Notes: generated by a model from the letters alone, not told the origin. A DNA stretch of 64,000 bases from Branchiostoma belcheri (GCF_001625305.1 NW_017804054.1:2010253-2074252), one strand, 5' to 3'. Counted from the stretch's first letter, positions 1-14,700 are shown. Made by a program: numbers and translations.

Positions 1-431
1 TCAAATTCAACCCAAAACAATTAAAAACTACTGAAAACATAAATAACCTTTCTTATCTAAGGTAATAGATACCAGATCCCTATTCTATCTGTAAAAAAAA
101 CTTATATCTGTGACTACCATCACTGCAAAAATCGAAATATTCAGATATAAATCAAGTAATGTAATCTAAATAATATTTTGCCTGTCAGACTGCGTCATTA
201 GCTCGTAAAAATCAGGTCTATTTCTGGTGTATTATCAAGGATATGTGAGTGACCTAGAATGACATGTCCGTGTGTCATTTTAGGACAATAAACGGAGTTG
301 GAAATTTCGGGCTGTAAGCTCTAATGATGGTCTTGTTGGAAAAATGAGCTTCTAGATCTACAGGTTATAAAAACACCAGATGTAACTAAAATAAGACATG
401 CAACAAAGGTAGTAGTTCGATTGTGTGTGTG

Positions 432-453
432 TTTTTTTTTTTTGGGGGGGGGG
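432..453. repeat. Poly-T/poly-G homopolymer tract
   Basis: Twelve T followed by ten G. Length may be uncertain for sequencing reasons. A similar C/A tract lies at 9058-9078. Confidence 0.8.
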
Positions 454-2456
454 ATACATATTGGGCATACCTAACACCAGGCGAGTTCAGAATAAGTCCT
501 GTTTACATGTAAAATTTGGAAATTCTGCTACCGAAAAATGTTTTCTGTAGCTGAAACTGCAGTTTATGAAATGTCGTCCCAAGCATAAGAAAATATGCAA
601 TAATGTTAATATCTATTATAGTAATTTTTGGGCGATTATATGCATTTGACACTGACGAAGAAATTAACAACTTTCCAATGGTTACGTTGCTTTTTGCTGG
701 TTTCCAAGTACATGCGTATGACAAAAAGCAGGAATAATGAAATATCCTATCGTTGATAATATTTGGGAACTTGAATTCAGTGTATACAGACTGTTAGACG
801 GATAGAGACATAATAGAATTCACCATAATTTCTATTATGAATTAATCTTGGTTCGTCAAACACTTTGTAAAAATGCAAATCTGTGGACATAACGCATACA
901 AAAAGCATGACACCCTGTTTACGACCGAGTTCCGTTTTAAACCCAATCTATTGCTTGGTATTTTAATGAAGTGATTTCATGAATTGATATGATGAAATTA
1001 TGCATTCCTGGTACACGATACTATCACAATAGGTACGTGGCAAAGAGTTTTTGAGTAATTTTCAGAGTAATTTTGGTTAGGAGATAGGTGATATATAACA
1101 GCTATCTGATGGAAGCAATATACAGAGACAGTAAGACTACAACTATTTTGTGTAACTATACAATTGTTGTAATCAGATTTATTTTGCGTACGCTTTTTCT
1201 CGATATTAATGAAAGAACAAAGACATTCTATCCCTTTGTACCGTGTTCAGTAATGACAGGGAAACGTCCAGGATTAAAATTTCTACTGGGCAGTACTTCC
1301 TGTGAGTGGTGAGACCCAAGGTTTCGGCACAGATTCGGGGACACAGAAATTTGTTAATTCAAAACGATTGTTTTGAAGTCCTTGAAGGGGTACTGAACAA
1401 ACTGCTTCTGTGTTCAACACTGTCAATTACGACCAACTTAGAACATTCTGTAGGGGACTTGAAGGGGCACTGTCAAAACACGCCAGGATTTCTTTAGGTA
1501 CGAAGTAGCAGCGAGAGTCTTTGGTTTGGGGAGGTTGTCACTAAAAATAGTTATACCGTGAACACTGGCAATAGGCCCCACAAATGACTTAATGTGAATA
1601 CTTAAAGTAACACCTAGTGCATCGATGGACAATCAAATGTGCAGCAATCGTGCAGCTGATTGCTAAAAGAACCAAAATTTGAATATAATTCTTGATACAT
1701 GTAATGTAGTTTTAAGCAAGTTCATAAAGTGCAACTATATGGGTGTTTTTTTACTTCTTAGCATTAGGTATAAAATACAGGATTAAGTAAGGGTGAATGA
1801 ATATGAAGAAAATATTTGAATAACTAGACTAAAAAGTAGCAAACAGACAAGCATACAACAGCTTACGGTTTTATTTTTCAATCTTTTAATGTTAAATTGA
1901 TTTAGCAGAGGCACATAAGGTAAGATATATTTCATGTTATGACATGAAATCTGGATATGTATTTTTTTATTTTGCCACGAGAAAAGAAATGAGAACTTTA
2001 CCAAACTTTTACTTTTCTTGTGCAGTTTTCAGACTATTGGTGTGTTGACTAACAACCGAATTCGAACACGCTTAGAATTCTATAACATCAATTCACAATT
2101 TTAACTCCATAGGTCTGATGATGAAAAAATAGACAAACTGTATGAAAGGTCTGCTTAACAGATAACTCTTAAAGGTTCTGAAAGCAAGTTTGTGAATTCT
2201 ATCGAACCTAAGAAAAATGGTCTCAGTCTAGATGTGATATGTCGAGGATATAGATGTTTTTATATTTCAACGTACAAACAATACAATACATATTGATGAC
2301 AAACTCAAGCGATTTGCTTATATTCACGTCACCACTAGACATAAAATAAAAATTACAACACAAAACAAAACCATGTCACATGGGTATGGTTTAGGCCTTT
2401 AGGTAACAAAAAAAGTTAAGCTGCATAGATTAAAATTAAGGATTTTTCCTGTAAGT

Positions 2457-2532
2457 CCGGAACTAGTTCCAGACGTTCAGTTTTTTTTTACTTCAACCTG
2501 AACATTTTTACAAGTTCGGAACTAGTTCCAGC
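2457..2532. repeat. Repeated perfect palindrome GGAACTAGTTCC
   Basis: CCGGAACTAGTTCCAG (from 2457) and TCGGAACTAGTTCCAG (from 2516) each contain the 12-base palindrome, about 59 bases apart in the same orientation. Function unknown. Confidence 0.8.
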
Positions 2533-3753
2533 GAACCGGTACACAGCACTACTAGCAGTTCTTATGCGAAGATGTCCGCCCGTGTCCTTCCCTGTCGCAC
2601 AGAACAAGGCCGGCCGCGCGGCGCACACAGATAGTTGCTAAGGTACCAGACATTCCCTGGTGCCACCGGGACAGATAACATAGACTGACGTTCCCCCGAA
2701 AAAAAACTGCTTTTGTCTGCCCCTCAGATTTCGCCAGACAATCATGCGCTGTCCACATTGTCGCTATACAAGAATAAGGGCTAAATTTATAGCAACAGAC
2801 AAACAACTGCACAGTTTTAAAGTTTTAAACTGTTTCATAAGCTTGATTTGTACGTGGGGCATCTGGTAGAGACGAAGAACCTTACTTGCTTTGGGGAGGG
2901 GCAATAATTGCGGGTAATTATGACAAGAACGGAAGGTCTGTGAGACAATTTTGAGTGAAACATGATATCTGGCCATACGCCCGTTGATTGACGTAATTGT
3001 AGACGATGAGCTGACTGAGATATTTTCCACGTATGATTCCTGAGATAAGGATTACTTCAGGGTCACCTGTCACGCTAAGTTGTCCCTCAATTGCAACCTG
3101 CCGTCAACATGTCACTACTGAGAGGACCTTTGTAATCACGGTCTTACCGTCTTTGTACTCCACAGTTCTCATCATTTTGAAATCGCGCTTCGCGTCTCAA
3201 ATGAGATATCTTCTAAAGAAAATCCGCGTTTCAGATGTTTGGAATTCTGATATGCGAGAAATGTGTTTGTTATGCCCAAGGCATTGTTTGTAGTCTCTGA
3301 AATGATTAGAAAGTCACATTTGTCATAATTTTACCGAGGCTATGTCAGAACTAACGTCTACAGAAATCTATGACAATATGTTACTTCGGGAGTGCTGAAC
3401 TTTGTACGACGTCGCATACAGGATTGTCCAAAGAATGTGTGCAGTTTACTGTTATAAAATTGTTGTATGGCGAGTGTAACAGGGTCTCGATGGTGTACCA
3501 CATAGCTTCTGACAGTTTTTCGATATTTGAGTGACTTGAAATTGCCTAGGCTTAGTTAGCGCTCAAAGATCGCCCAGGTCGTATCAGGACTGATCGTCGA
3601 TAGCTGTGGTTGCCATGGCTCTTTTTTCGTATAATGATATAGATCTACAGATGTTACACAATTAGTCATAATAAAATAATCTAGGAGCTAATTATTTTTA
3701 CGCTTTGTAGTTATCTATGTAAGAAATAAATATTGAACATGTTTGTATGTGTA

Positions 3754-3791
3754 TCTCTCTCTCTCTCCCTCAGTCTCTGTGTGTGTGTGTT
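3754..3791. repeat. (CT)n/(GT)n compound simple repeat
   Basis: A short CT run, a brief interruption, then a GT run. Confidence 0.85.
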
Positions 3792-6700
3792 TGTTTATTT
3801 ATTCGTTTTAGGACAAATAAAAAATTTAGTATGTTATTTTTTGTGTTTTCTTGGCAAAAGACATTCGGGTCCCATGAGGGCATATAGTATTCTATGAATA
3901 TAGTTTCCCTTGTGCTTTTTATTCTTTTAGCCATCAATTCTTTCCAATATCATTAATGAGGTTGAATTGCATTTTCATATCTTTTAAGCACGAGAGCCCA
4001 CAACATTATCATATTTGATACTGAAGGATACGGCTCAGCGTGTGTTTTGATATCACGTATTAAAAGCCAAAGGAAAACAGAGATTATCTGAGTCAAAGCA
4101 ACAAGTGGTCGAAAAACGTGTGCTATTTCATCATAACTGCATTACATGTATAGAATATTCTTGTATTTTACGTTTTATTTTTACTTTTGATAAAGACATG
4201 TGAAACATTTTAATTAAAGAGAAAAACTCTTAAGTAAGATCTGTAATGGTTAATCTATTACATTATACTGATATGTTGTTCTGTGGTGAAGTAATCTCTT
4301 TATTTGGAACATTTTGATTCGCACACACAACTCATACCCTCTACATTTGAGGGCGCAGATTCTGTTGGTGGGGGTGCTATGCCGGTATGTTGAACAAGGT
4401 TACCGAGATTGGCGCTGTGTGGATTCTAAAACCCCACTAGATCAAACTTCGCGCGCCCGACTTCTCACAAAGACTCGGTAGTTTCCCAGACAGTAAATCT
4501 AGCCTTGTGCCGAGTATCGTTTCACTCTCAGCCCTTCTTGCATGAAGCAGAATTCTCGGCTCACTTGGTGCGAAGCGCTCCACACATGTTTGTTGTAAAC
4601 TAACCGGCTGAAAGGAAATGTGCCCCGGAGAAACCTCCAAACGGGACAGCGGGCCCGCCTCCCGTCTCGTTCTGACGGATTCCAGACGGCCTGCGCCGAT
4701 CACAGAGAACTGAGGTGCGGAAAAGTCCACAAGTCTGAGATGTAAATCACTCTACAACAAGCAACACGTTACAGTTTTAAACACAGCTCCCCGTGGCAAG
4801 TCTTATTTATAGTATAGTTTTCACCACAAATGATCTCCTGACGTTACGTTCAAGATGATCCCTCAGTCAATTAAATTTCAAGGCCCCTCTTTGTGTTGCG
4901 TTGCCACATGTTTGTTTGTGTTTTGTCCCGTTCCCTTTCTAGCAGCCCCAGATTGAATCGGTTCGGTGGTGTTGTGTGCAGGCTGTGTTTTGGTCAGACC
5001 TCTGGCGACCCTGGCTCTGACCTCTTTGGTCGCTTGCCAGTAAAATGTTCCTAGCGTCTGCGCTGAAACCTTTCTCGTGTTGCCACATTCTGGGGGGATT
5101 TAAGCAGTATTTGTTGACGCTAAAACTCGAGCTAATCTACCTCCCAGGCCTGCAAGGTTGGTTTGAGCATCATCAGATCCCCCGCCCTCCCCCTTTACCT
5201 GAACCCGACACCTTCTAAACCCGCGCGGCTCGTCCGAGCTTTATGGCTCTTGATGATAGACGGGATAGGCAGAGGTATTTTCTTTAGTCACTTCTAAATC
5301 AGCGCGAGTCTAAGAGGTGGTCTGTCCGCACGGCTCACATTTACAAACAGGCTAGAATGACATTGACCTTTCCCGTTGTTTCACGCCGATTGTACCCCGT
5401 GAATGGCGGCCCGTCCGCGCGCGCTTTTCTAAGGTTCAACCGGATCATTTTCATCGGTAGGAGAGGGTGGGGGGTCAGGGCAGGCACCCCGTGGTCAGGG
5501 GCTTGTGCACGTCTTCGCACGGGCCGACAGACACCGTATCTGGGCAGAGATCCGTAAATCTACCCGGCATAACAGACGCCCAAGGTCACAGCCTTCTCAC
5601 GATAAGTTTTGTGACAGAAAATTGGCAGCTCCGTAACAGTAGATTACAGTAGTCTCTGCCGAGCTGGCATTACAGGCGGCCCACTGTGTGTCATGAAAGT
5701 GACACCCTTCAGACCTGCCCTTTTTTCTTCTACTTCATTAGACCAGGCGTCTGACCTTTGCTTTGGGAGACATTAGAAACCAGCTCGGAAGCTTTTAACA
5801 TTTAGCACGGGCATAATTTAGGCGATTTGAGCGTTAATTGAATCGCTTAACTGGGGGCCCTCTGTGGGGTAGATTCTACCACCGCACCACAATGTGGCTA
5901 ATTTTTGACAACTGTAACATAACATAGCAACCTGCACCTGTTGCCTCTAAGGAGAGTAAGCATTTGATCCGCGGTTTTAGCCGTTGAATCCTGTCAGTGT
6001 AGCGGCCTTACGCCGTCCTTACACCGAGGAGGCCCTCTCACCACTACACAACTTACCGTCCGCCATCTTGTACGGAGTAACAAAAGTTGACCCAGCCGGC
6101 CGAGAGCCTGCCACGCTCCTGTCACACACCCTCACCCCCAAGGACTGTTAAAGGATCTGTTTATCCAAAGCATACTCCTATGAAAGCCTTACAAGCCATG
6201 TACACAATTTAGTGGTCATAGACGATTTGTACAAGCATTCAACGGTCGTAATTAAGTTTCCTAGACTCATTAATCAAGTTGTCAACGGGGTTCACATGGT
6301 CAGCCCCTGAGTGATAGAAAGTGTGTCACCACGGATGTTCCCATACCATAGGTCGGGACCGTGACGGCCCACAGAATGACTATCCCCCGCTACTGGGGTC
6401 TGTCTAACATCCATTAATAACCTAGACTTTCAGCACTGTCCCGATCTGACGGTAAATCACACGCCGCTGCCACATTGACTGTGGATTAGGTCAAAACCAT
6501 TACTGATAGAGGAGGGGGAGTGATGCCTGTAGTTAGCGATGTTGGGCCGGATTAAGTAGACGTATGAGTAAACTCCTGTCAGGACGGCCATTAATCATTC
6601 TGGCGCTAGAGGCTGCTGAACTACAACCGGGGACACGACAACCGAGTAACCTACCATACAATACCGTTATATAGGAGAACACAGTTTTGTATTACAGGTC

Positions 6701-8407
6701 CAGACCCTAAAGACAACAAGCTTAAGGTAAGACAACATGTCCAAATTATCTACGCAAAGGTAAAAAGAATAATGCATACACGTAAGACTCTATTTTCTTA
6801 AGTGTTATACTTAATAGTTTTCTTTAACTTTAAGCACGTTTGCAATGAACCTGTGTGTTTGACTTCTTTTACCAATGACAGTTGGTTGACGGTTTGCAGG
6901 GGGAAGAATTTTGAAGTTTTCCAGGAGGGAAAAGAAAAGTTTTGTCGGGAGCGGTGCGGTGGCCGTGCCGCTACAAGTCCGGCCCCACGCGGGCCCAGCC
7001 CCCGTGCCGCCATGATTGATCAGCTGGGGTCACTGTGTTAAACGCCTGTTGAAATGTTTGAATGCAGACATCGGTAAACCCTTGTTGATGGTCATTAATC
7101 AAAGCACTGTCACTGGCGGCCTGAGCACATGGTCGGTACCAAGCGTGGAACACAAGTGCCGGCGATTTGGGTCAGCAGCGATCAACTGCTGTACAGAGTA
7201 ACACTTCAAAAATGGTACAACTTAGCCATAACAGTTCAATCCGTCAGCTTTCCTTGTGTGATCCCAGTGTAAAGTTGATGAAACACAGAAGTTTAAAACC
7301 TTTAACCTGTTACTGGATGTTATAAATCAAGAGTCGGTGTCTGCCTGACACAGGCCTCGGGTGTGTGAGTGATTGGCTACGCGTGGCTGGGTGGTTTAGA
7401 CACAGGGTGTGCGGGCAGGGAACAACTTAAACTCTCATAAATCACTCAATCTTTTCCTCTGAAAACCCTGAAGTTGGTCAGATTATTTCGGAAATAGCTC
7501 ATACTTTCTAGACAGAGGCAGGAAAATGTATAAGGTTGCCATGTGTGTGTTCTATATGAAGCAATGTTTGGTTTGTGTTTTCGCAGACGACATTGTTATT
7601 CTGTGTGGCGGTTCATGTTTGCACGTTTCTTTGAAATCCATACGCTGTCATGTCTATCTTTATCAATATGACCATCGGGCCCCATGGGTGGTTCAAGTAC
7701 ATTCTTATGGACAAGTTCACCCCACATGGCTCTAATGAAACAAAATGGGAGGTCTGGGCGATCCATGACGCAAGCCCTCTGGAATTGTGGTGCGTTGGAA
7801 ACTTGGTAGTTGGCCACATGTGGCCTGTCAGTCATATCTTACCAGTTCTAACGTAACAGGTTACCACAGGAAAGATACAGATCAACGCTATAAGCAGGCA
7901 GTCGCGCAACAGAGTATTACAGCATGGTCCCAGAGACAGAGTTTTGTAACACATATGCTGTAAAACGTTTGTAGCCGGGCCGCTTTTGAACAAATTCCAG
8001 CTGTGTTAGCCATAACTATACACAGGGTCTCTTGGCACGGCAAGGCGTCCAGTTGGTAAACCACTCAACAGGTTTTAAACACGGACAGATTTTTCTAGAG
8101 CATTTCTGTATCTTGGCTAGGATCCTGGCGTTGCTTCTTCGTCAATTGGTCGCACGACCATCATACGATCACAACCTTTGTCCATTATATTGGGACAATG
8201 GTGCATAGATCGTTTAAAATTGAGCTGCCTACTTATGACAAATGCTGTCTTAAATTCTTGCAATTGAAGGTGGCTGGATCTGTCAGAGCCTAAAAACTAG
8301 ACATATTAAAGTCGTAAGACGACCTACGAAGAATGTGGTCGCCCTGTAAGATATGGCAAGCTGATGTAGAGGGATCTATTCAGCAAACTATGCCACGATA
8401 TGTGTTG

Positions 8408-8777
8408 TAGGGCTCGAAATTCGCTTTTGGGAATAAGTGCACTGATGCACCCAACCTAAGAAAATGGGCGCACTAAAAACTTTTTGAGTCCACCATATGG
8501 AATAAAGTAGAATGCCAGCAAAACCCAAAGTTCAAAAATTTCGATGAACCTAAATTCTAACTTTAACATCTTAAACAAAAAGGTTTTATTATTTTTCTGA
8601 TACTTAAATAGATGTGAAGAATATGCTGTATGCTAGTACGTAAAGGTATCAAAATATCAAAATACATATGTGAGCCTGCAAAAATATTTGGGTGCACTGG
8701 TGCACCCACAGAAACAAATGGATGCATAACTCCAATTTTGGGTGCAGTTAGGTGCACACCCAGTATCTTGAGCCCTG
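8408..8777. mobile_element. hAT-like nonautonomous TIR element (about 370 bp)
   Basis: Starts TAGGGCTCGAAATTCGC and ends ATCTTGAGCCCTG, so the outer ends are inverted copies (AGGGCTCRA). Just inside both ends are GTGCAC/GCACCC-rich stretches in inverted arrangement. CAGGGCTCRA-type ends are common in hAT elements. I could not find a convincing 8-bp target duplication, and there is no coding capacity. Confidence 0.6.
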
Positions 8778-11700
8778 GGTTGGCAAGCTATCATTTTTAC
8801 GGACTTAAGAAACCCTTACGGAATAGAAGCTCTCGCCTCTACTACCACAAAGGGAGAGGCTTTCTGAGAACACAGCAACACCTGTTGACACATTTGGGAC
8901 CAGTCTTGGGGATGACCTTGCAGTAGCAGGGCGTAACAAGTATGTTTCCGCTACTTGGTGATGAAAGTTTCCACCTTCTAAAAGCCCAGGTCTCAATTGT
9001 TGCTAATACACGGCTTTGTTGACCTGTAGAGGATGGGTGTAAATGAGTTTCTCAACGCCCCCCCCCCCAAAAAAAAAACCGTGTATATCTCTCGGTTACG
9101 CAAAGGGGATCATTCCAGAATTAAACCTTGTCTGAAAACAAAATCACAAGTTAGCTTTTTCTATGGTGTGCGTTTTTTTAATCATTGGACGTTATTAGAA
9201 ACCAAAACCGTATCAAATCAGAAGGGTTATAAGAATAATATATTTAAGAATTTTGTTTCTCACATTTTCTTCCTTCGCTACTAGCTGCGGTTGAGGTGTG
9301 GTTGTGTGTCAACAAAAGTGATTCTACAACACCAAATCCCCGCTAAACCCGATCTCGGTGGAGATTCGGCATCTTAGTTTGGTCTATACCATTCGAATCT
9401 TGTTAGTCTCGCAGCGTGGTACGCCAAGAAACAGTTACCACCCGGGAATGTTCCAGCGTGACCCACTGCAACTGTCTGAAATTAAAACGTTTGTTTCAGA
9501 TTATCTTCCTGTCCGCTGTGGTATAGAGGTCGATCGTAATCCGCAGTAGAACGTGTTGAAATCTTGAGAAACCAGAGACTGGCTTCACATGCGGACCCCT
9601 CACACTGGAGCTGCATTTTTCATTTTACGAGGAAGCCATTTCTCCCCGAAGATAAATCACGTTAAAAAGCTGGCGTTGTTGGTAACATTTTCACTTCTAG
9701 TGAGGTAAAACACCTACGGGTTTAGATACCTGACGCTAAAAAAAGTCAACGTAAAGGAAAAATGGCGGCGCCAGAAAAAAAACATGCAATTCAAAAATGT
9801 CTACATGCTACATTATGAACAAACAATAATTGCTAGTCAAGCGAAAATGGACAAAATGTCTCTTTTTTTAATTCCTCGGAAATAGATGATGCTATTAAGG
9901 CTTATTTATTTGCAATTGTGCAGGTTTCTTTACAAAATAGCATCCACATATGTAGGTGGTATCCTTATCCATTCTATAAAGGTATACTACAAAAATAACT
10001 TCGTGGACATATATCCATATGTCATCTCTTTGGTTTAAATTTATCAATAGTGTTTATATGTAGATTTTGTCTTTCCTCATATCGTATTCGGTCTACACAG
10101 CTGTTATACCTTAGCGTGAACTAGATTGAAGGTGACACTAGCGGATCTCTGTATCAAAACACCACTTTTTCTGTGAAAAAATGATATTCTTCCTCTCATA
10201 TTCAAGGAATATACAAGATAAATCTTGTACAGTATTGAACATTGAACATTACAAAATTGAACATTTAAAAAAGGTACTAAAAGAACCCGTGCACATTAAA
10301 TGCACATTATTTTAGACATGATATTTAGGTCTAGTTTCACAACTCACTGTAGATACATCAATCTTGTAATCCCGAACATGTACGTAAAACGGTCTACCAA
10401 CAGTGTTGGCCATTAAATCATCTTGTCTTGCATTCTAGTTATAGCCTTAAATTGTATAATTCTATCAAGTTCCAGAATGCAATAGAATCCCAGCGAGTTC
10501 TCTCCACTGATGTCTAAGAACTTCCGCGCACAGTTAACTACATAAAACATCCATTTATCAACTTCAAAACGTCCTGCCGACTATAAAAAACAAGCGAAAT
10601 AGGATCATTGAATGTGAAGGACACTTCAGAAAGTATATTTGGCAGTGGAGTCGACCTTTTGGGCAGTCCCAAATTGAAAAAGACTGAGCACTTCCTGGGG
10701 GTTCCTAACCCTATGCCAATATCTCCGCTCTAGTCAATATGTTACCAATCTCGCTAGCACCTCAATGAGAGAGAAACAAGAACTGCTTAATCCAACCGGC
10801 CACAAAAGACCAAAATTCCGTCTGTCATCGAGCTAAGCCTTTGGACCTTGTGCTTGATATATCGTGCGAAACAAAAGAAGAATATGGGCGCCATACGGTT
10901 TGGAGACATTTGTGTACGTGCTTGGATTAGTATGCAACTGTGATGATGGTCATTACACTGAATTCAATGAAAACAGATTGTCCGACACAAACTTTTTGTA
11001 CATTACACAACACACAGGATAAAGATTATTTTGTCGTTGTTGTTGAGTTTGTTCCTATGTTAGATCAATAGATCGGTACATATGAATTTTTTTTTTTTGT
11101 TTCAAACATTCAGTCACTGTCTTCGTTTAGCCCTTGTATATTGCATAAAAAGTTTCAGCAATTTATCAACAGGTTGGCTCGGCGACGAATAAAACGTTTG
11201 CAAAGATAGCAGCATCTTAAGAGATGTGTTTTCATTCTTAGAGTGAAGCCGAAGAGAAATGTGAGCTTAAGGTGTTGAAGAAAGTGTGAAGAAAGACCCG
11301 TTAAGTCTCCCCTTAACGCTTTCTAAGACTGGTCTAAGTAAATCATAAGTCGTCCCATGGGCCGCCGCGCCGACCGCCGCCTTTGTGTAGTTTTAAGTCG
11401 GCAGGATCAAAACTCAGGACGGAAAAGACCCTGGTTATTCTAGCAGAAACAGAAAGAATTACAATATTCCCTGTGGGAGAAGCGGTGTTACTCTTACAGT
11501 GAGATCCTTCAATGCTGGGATCCATCTGTAGAAGACTAGAGGAGTTTGGCTGTTTTGACTATGATGACAGCTAACAGCATCAAGATGAGTCTGTCACAAC
11601 TTAGCTTAACACTCCCCTGCCCCTTCTACTTTTTCTCAATAACAGACAAATATCCGGGAACCCGGTTTGCCGTAACCTCTACTCGCTTGGACGTGAGCAA

Positions 11701-14700
11701 AACGCTTGTCGTAATTCTCAGAGACCTCAAAATCCCCGAAAACACACATAACCCAATTCTCAACGGAGATTTTACGACCTGCAAGGTTTTGTATTCAGAA
11801 GAAGCAGACCACAGTGTATAATATAGCGAGCGACCAACACAACTGGTCAACCCGGGTACGATATTATAAAACGTCGCCCAGAGCATTTCCCGTGTGTATC
11901 AGTTCTTCTCGCGGTGTTTTCTTTTGTCTCCTCGGGACGGTAGAATCTGATATCGTGCGGTGTGAGGGCGGCCGGGAGCCCGGGCCAAATTCTTTCCGCT
12001 CGACAGGTCGGGGGGAGGGACGAGGTGCGATGACCCCTGGCCGCGTTGAGCCGGATTTCAGATACCGTGGGGTCAACCAAACGTCGTGTCCAATACTGTC
12101 TCCGTCCCGCCTTTATTGTTTTGTCTTTGTGGACCAACCACGGGATCGTATATACAGCTATTTATATGACCTTGACTTACAAAGCTTGCATGCACCGCAA
12201 TATTTCTCGGAAGCGGAAAGGGGGAGGGGGGCTTGGTTAAGGTTATGCCCTTTTTTGAGAGTCCGGTTCGAGTCGTAATTTTAGGAAAGGAAATCAGCAA
12301 GCGTCAAGGATACGTGTATTTCCCCTACAAGTCCCATTTCCACTTAATACCCATTAAATAAGACTCGTAACGCTGTTTATGTCTGAAGCTTGGATGGCTA
12401 GACTGTCGCTGTGGACTGAAAACTGTTTTAACCGGTAAGAACACACTCATTCAGCCAGTCATTCACACACTAGTACACACTCTCACACACATACATATAC
12501 ACACACAGATTCACGCATTTTCCTTGTTCCGGGTTTTCCCTATCAGGATATTCTACATCAGATCCCACGTCTCCAGGCAAGTTGAGCCGCGTTAAGCGAC
12601 TTACGTAAAGATGAAAAGCTTCTCCTCCGTTCTGTGAAAGGGGTCTTTTCTCCGGACCCGAAGTCGGACCATTGACCTATCAGTATTTGGCCGGGATGAA
12701 ATTTCAGTCATGCCTATTCATGCAGAGAGTGATTGACAGATAGTGGGACTCTGCTATGCATCGGGCAGTGCCTAAGTCAACGCCTGCCTCGTTATCCCTT
12801 AGCCCCCCAATTAAAAGTAGCTTAATCATTCTGACAGCTGCAATCACCAGAAGGAGGTAATTTCATTACAAAGCCCCACCCCTCCAATCGTATGATTGGC
12901 GCGTAAGTCCCCAAAATCTGGCAGCGCAAACCCTAAACAACGTCTAATGTACACAGCCCGGCCGGACGGTATGACCCAAGCCGCCCGGCAAGCGACGTGA
13001 CGTGTGGTGCCAAAACGTACGTGCGAACCAACCAGCACCGTCGTAACATCCCCCCGACCACAGCCAGCGGACTTGCCCAGACGAACCGTCGGCTTAACGC
13101 CCAGTCCACCCCCGACGTCGTTTGTCGGGCACCACGGTGTTCCCGCCGATGCCGGTAGGTCTTCACTTCCATCAGGAATATTCTCAGCATTCAGCTACAA
13201 CATATATGCCAGCATATCAGACGTGTATCATGAACCTATACGAAGTAAAAACACCAAGTATACAGCTACTGTGGACCGGTGTTCCTATTTAAAGCACGGT
13301 TAATTTTTACGAGGATATTTTGTAGAGGCACACATGTCTGGTTTCTGGAGACCGGGCTGCTAAAGGCCAAGGGTAGGGCCAAACTATCGGTCGTCACGTC
13401 CCTATAAATGTAAATATCTGTCGTGTCAGTGTGGAATAGAGGTTCTAATCACTGAAAATTGTGGTTAAAACCTTGATTGAGACCGTTTTTCATAATTAAG
13501 ACGAGAAAATATGGCGCCTGGGTCGCTGTGTGGTAGTAACTTCCTGTCTTTAGGGCCCAAAACATTGCCAGGTTTGATATAATAGATTTCGACATTCGTC
13601 AATAAGAGAGCCAGGCTATACCGTAAGAACTATCTAAAAGGACCCTAACTTATAGACATTCTAGTAAAACTCTGAGAGATAAAAAAAACTCTGGATAAAT
13701 ACCAACACTGTTCTGGATAGCCTTACGTGTACTTAAACGTCACGGTCATTCAAAAATACCCATGTGGTTTACACAAAATGCACGTACAGCTAGCTAAGAA
13801 TAGTGATATACGTTGAAGAGAAAACACCCCTTTATCAAGTATGTATATTTGGGCAGACTATAAGATGACAGCTTCACAATAGTTGCAGTTATGAAATCGT
13901 GCCTTTCAGTGTAGCTTGTATAATCCTATATTTTCAGATTTTTTTTTGTATAACGGATTTAAACAATACCCAGAATCAAGTGTAATAGAAATATCATCAT
14001 AGATATGACAGAGTGAGTAGGGTAAGAGTTTTGAGATTAACTCACGACATATAGATTTAGCTTTGTCAAACTATGTGTAAACTATGCAGGGTCTAGATAC
14101 TGAGAATGTGATCGTTTTGGGTTATTCATGTAGTGTAGAATAACTATAGAGTCATTAAGAATAGTTCTGAATTAATTAGCATTTGGTGGGCCCAAATCTT
14201 CCTGTAGATCCTCAACTTTCCCTTCAAAACGTTTTAATATTAACGTTGTGCAATGAGGGAGATTAGTACTCTCTCCACTTTACACTAGACATTTCCTGAC
14301 AATAATGTATACATTGACGCTATACTTCAAATTTAACTTCTGCAGTTTCAGATAAGTATAAAGATCCTAGTTATGTACTATGTTTGATAAAAGTACTAAC
14401 ATTCAACAAAGTAGTGCACTCTTATTTTCTTTATATTGAGCTTTATGAAAGGTAACTGCAAATAACATTGTTTTTCCTGGCTGCAGCAATATTCATAATT
14501 TGCCATCAATGAAAATATTCTTTCTACAGTGTATGTTTAATGTAGAAACGTTTCCTGTCTATATATCTCGTATTGCTTTTACGTACATAAAGTTTTGCAT
14601 ACTGATCACAGTGATCTACAAGTATATGTTATTTCACAACTGACGGTAGAGGTGTATGGAGTCTATGCTACCGAATTTTAATTCCACTCAGGCACAAAGT

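Larger units (their letters stand above)
1..8407. other. Gene-free stretch with a GC-richer patch at about 4.4-6.6 kb
   Basis: AT-rich unique sequence with the palindrome pair at 2.5 kb and simple repeats. From about 4.4 to 6.6 kb the sequence is visibly GC-richer with several short open frames, none resembling a known domain or having a coherent exon structure. I see no gene. Confidence 0.55.

Noticed and set aside
7580..7602. FADDIVIL, resembling the reverse-transcriptase FADD catalytic motif
   Set aside because: The surrounding residues show no other RT motif on either side and the frame is short. A degraded RT fragment cannot be excluded but is not supported.
12232..12272. tRNA-like A/B box pair (TGGTTAAGG and GGTTCGAGTC)
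   Set aside because: The A box lacks its final G and no acceptor, D or anticodon stem forms. It may be a remnant of a SINE but is not supported.
11814..12278. Plus-strand open frame of 154 codons in a GC-richer patch
   Set aside because: Overlapping open frames occur on both strands here, as expected from GC content. No known motif is visible.
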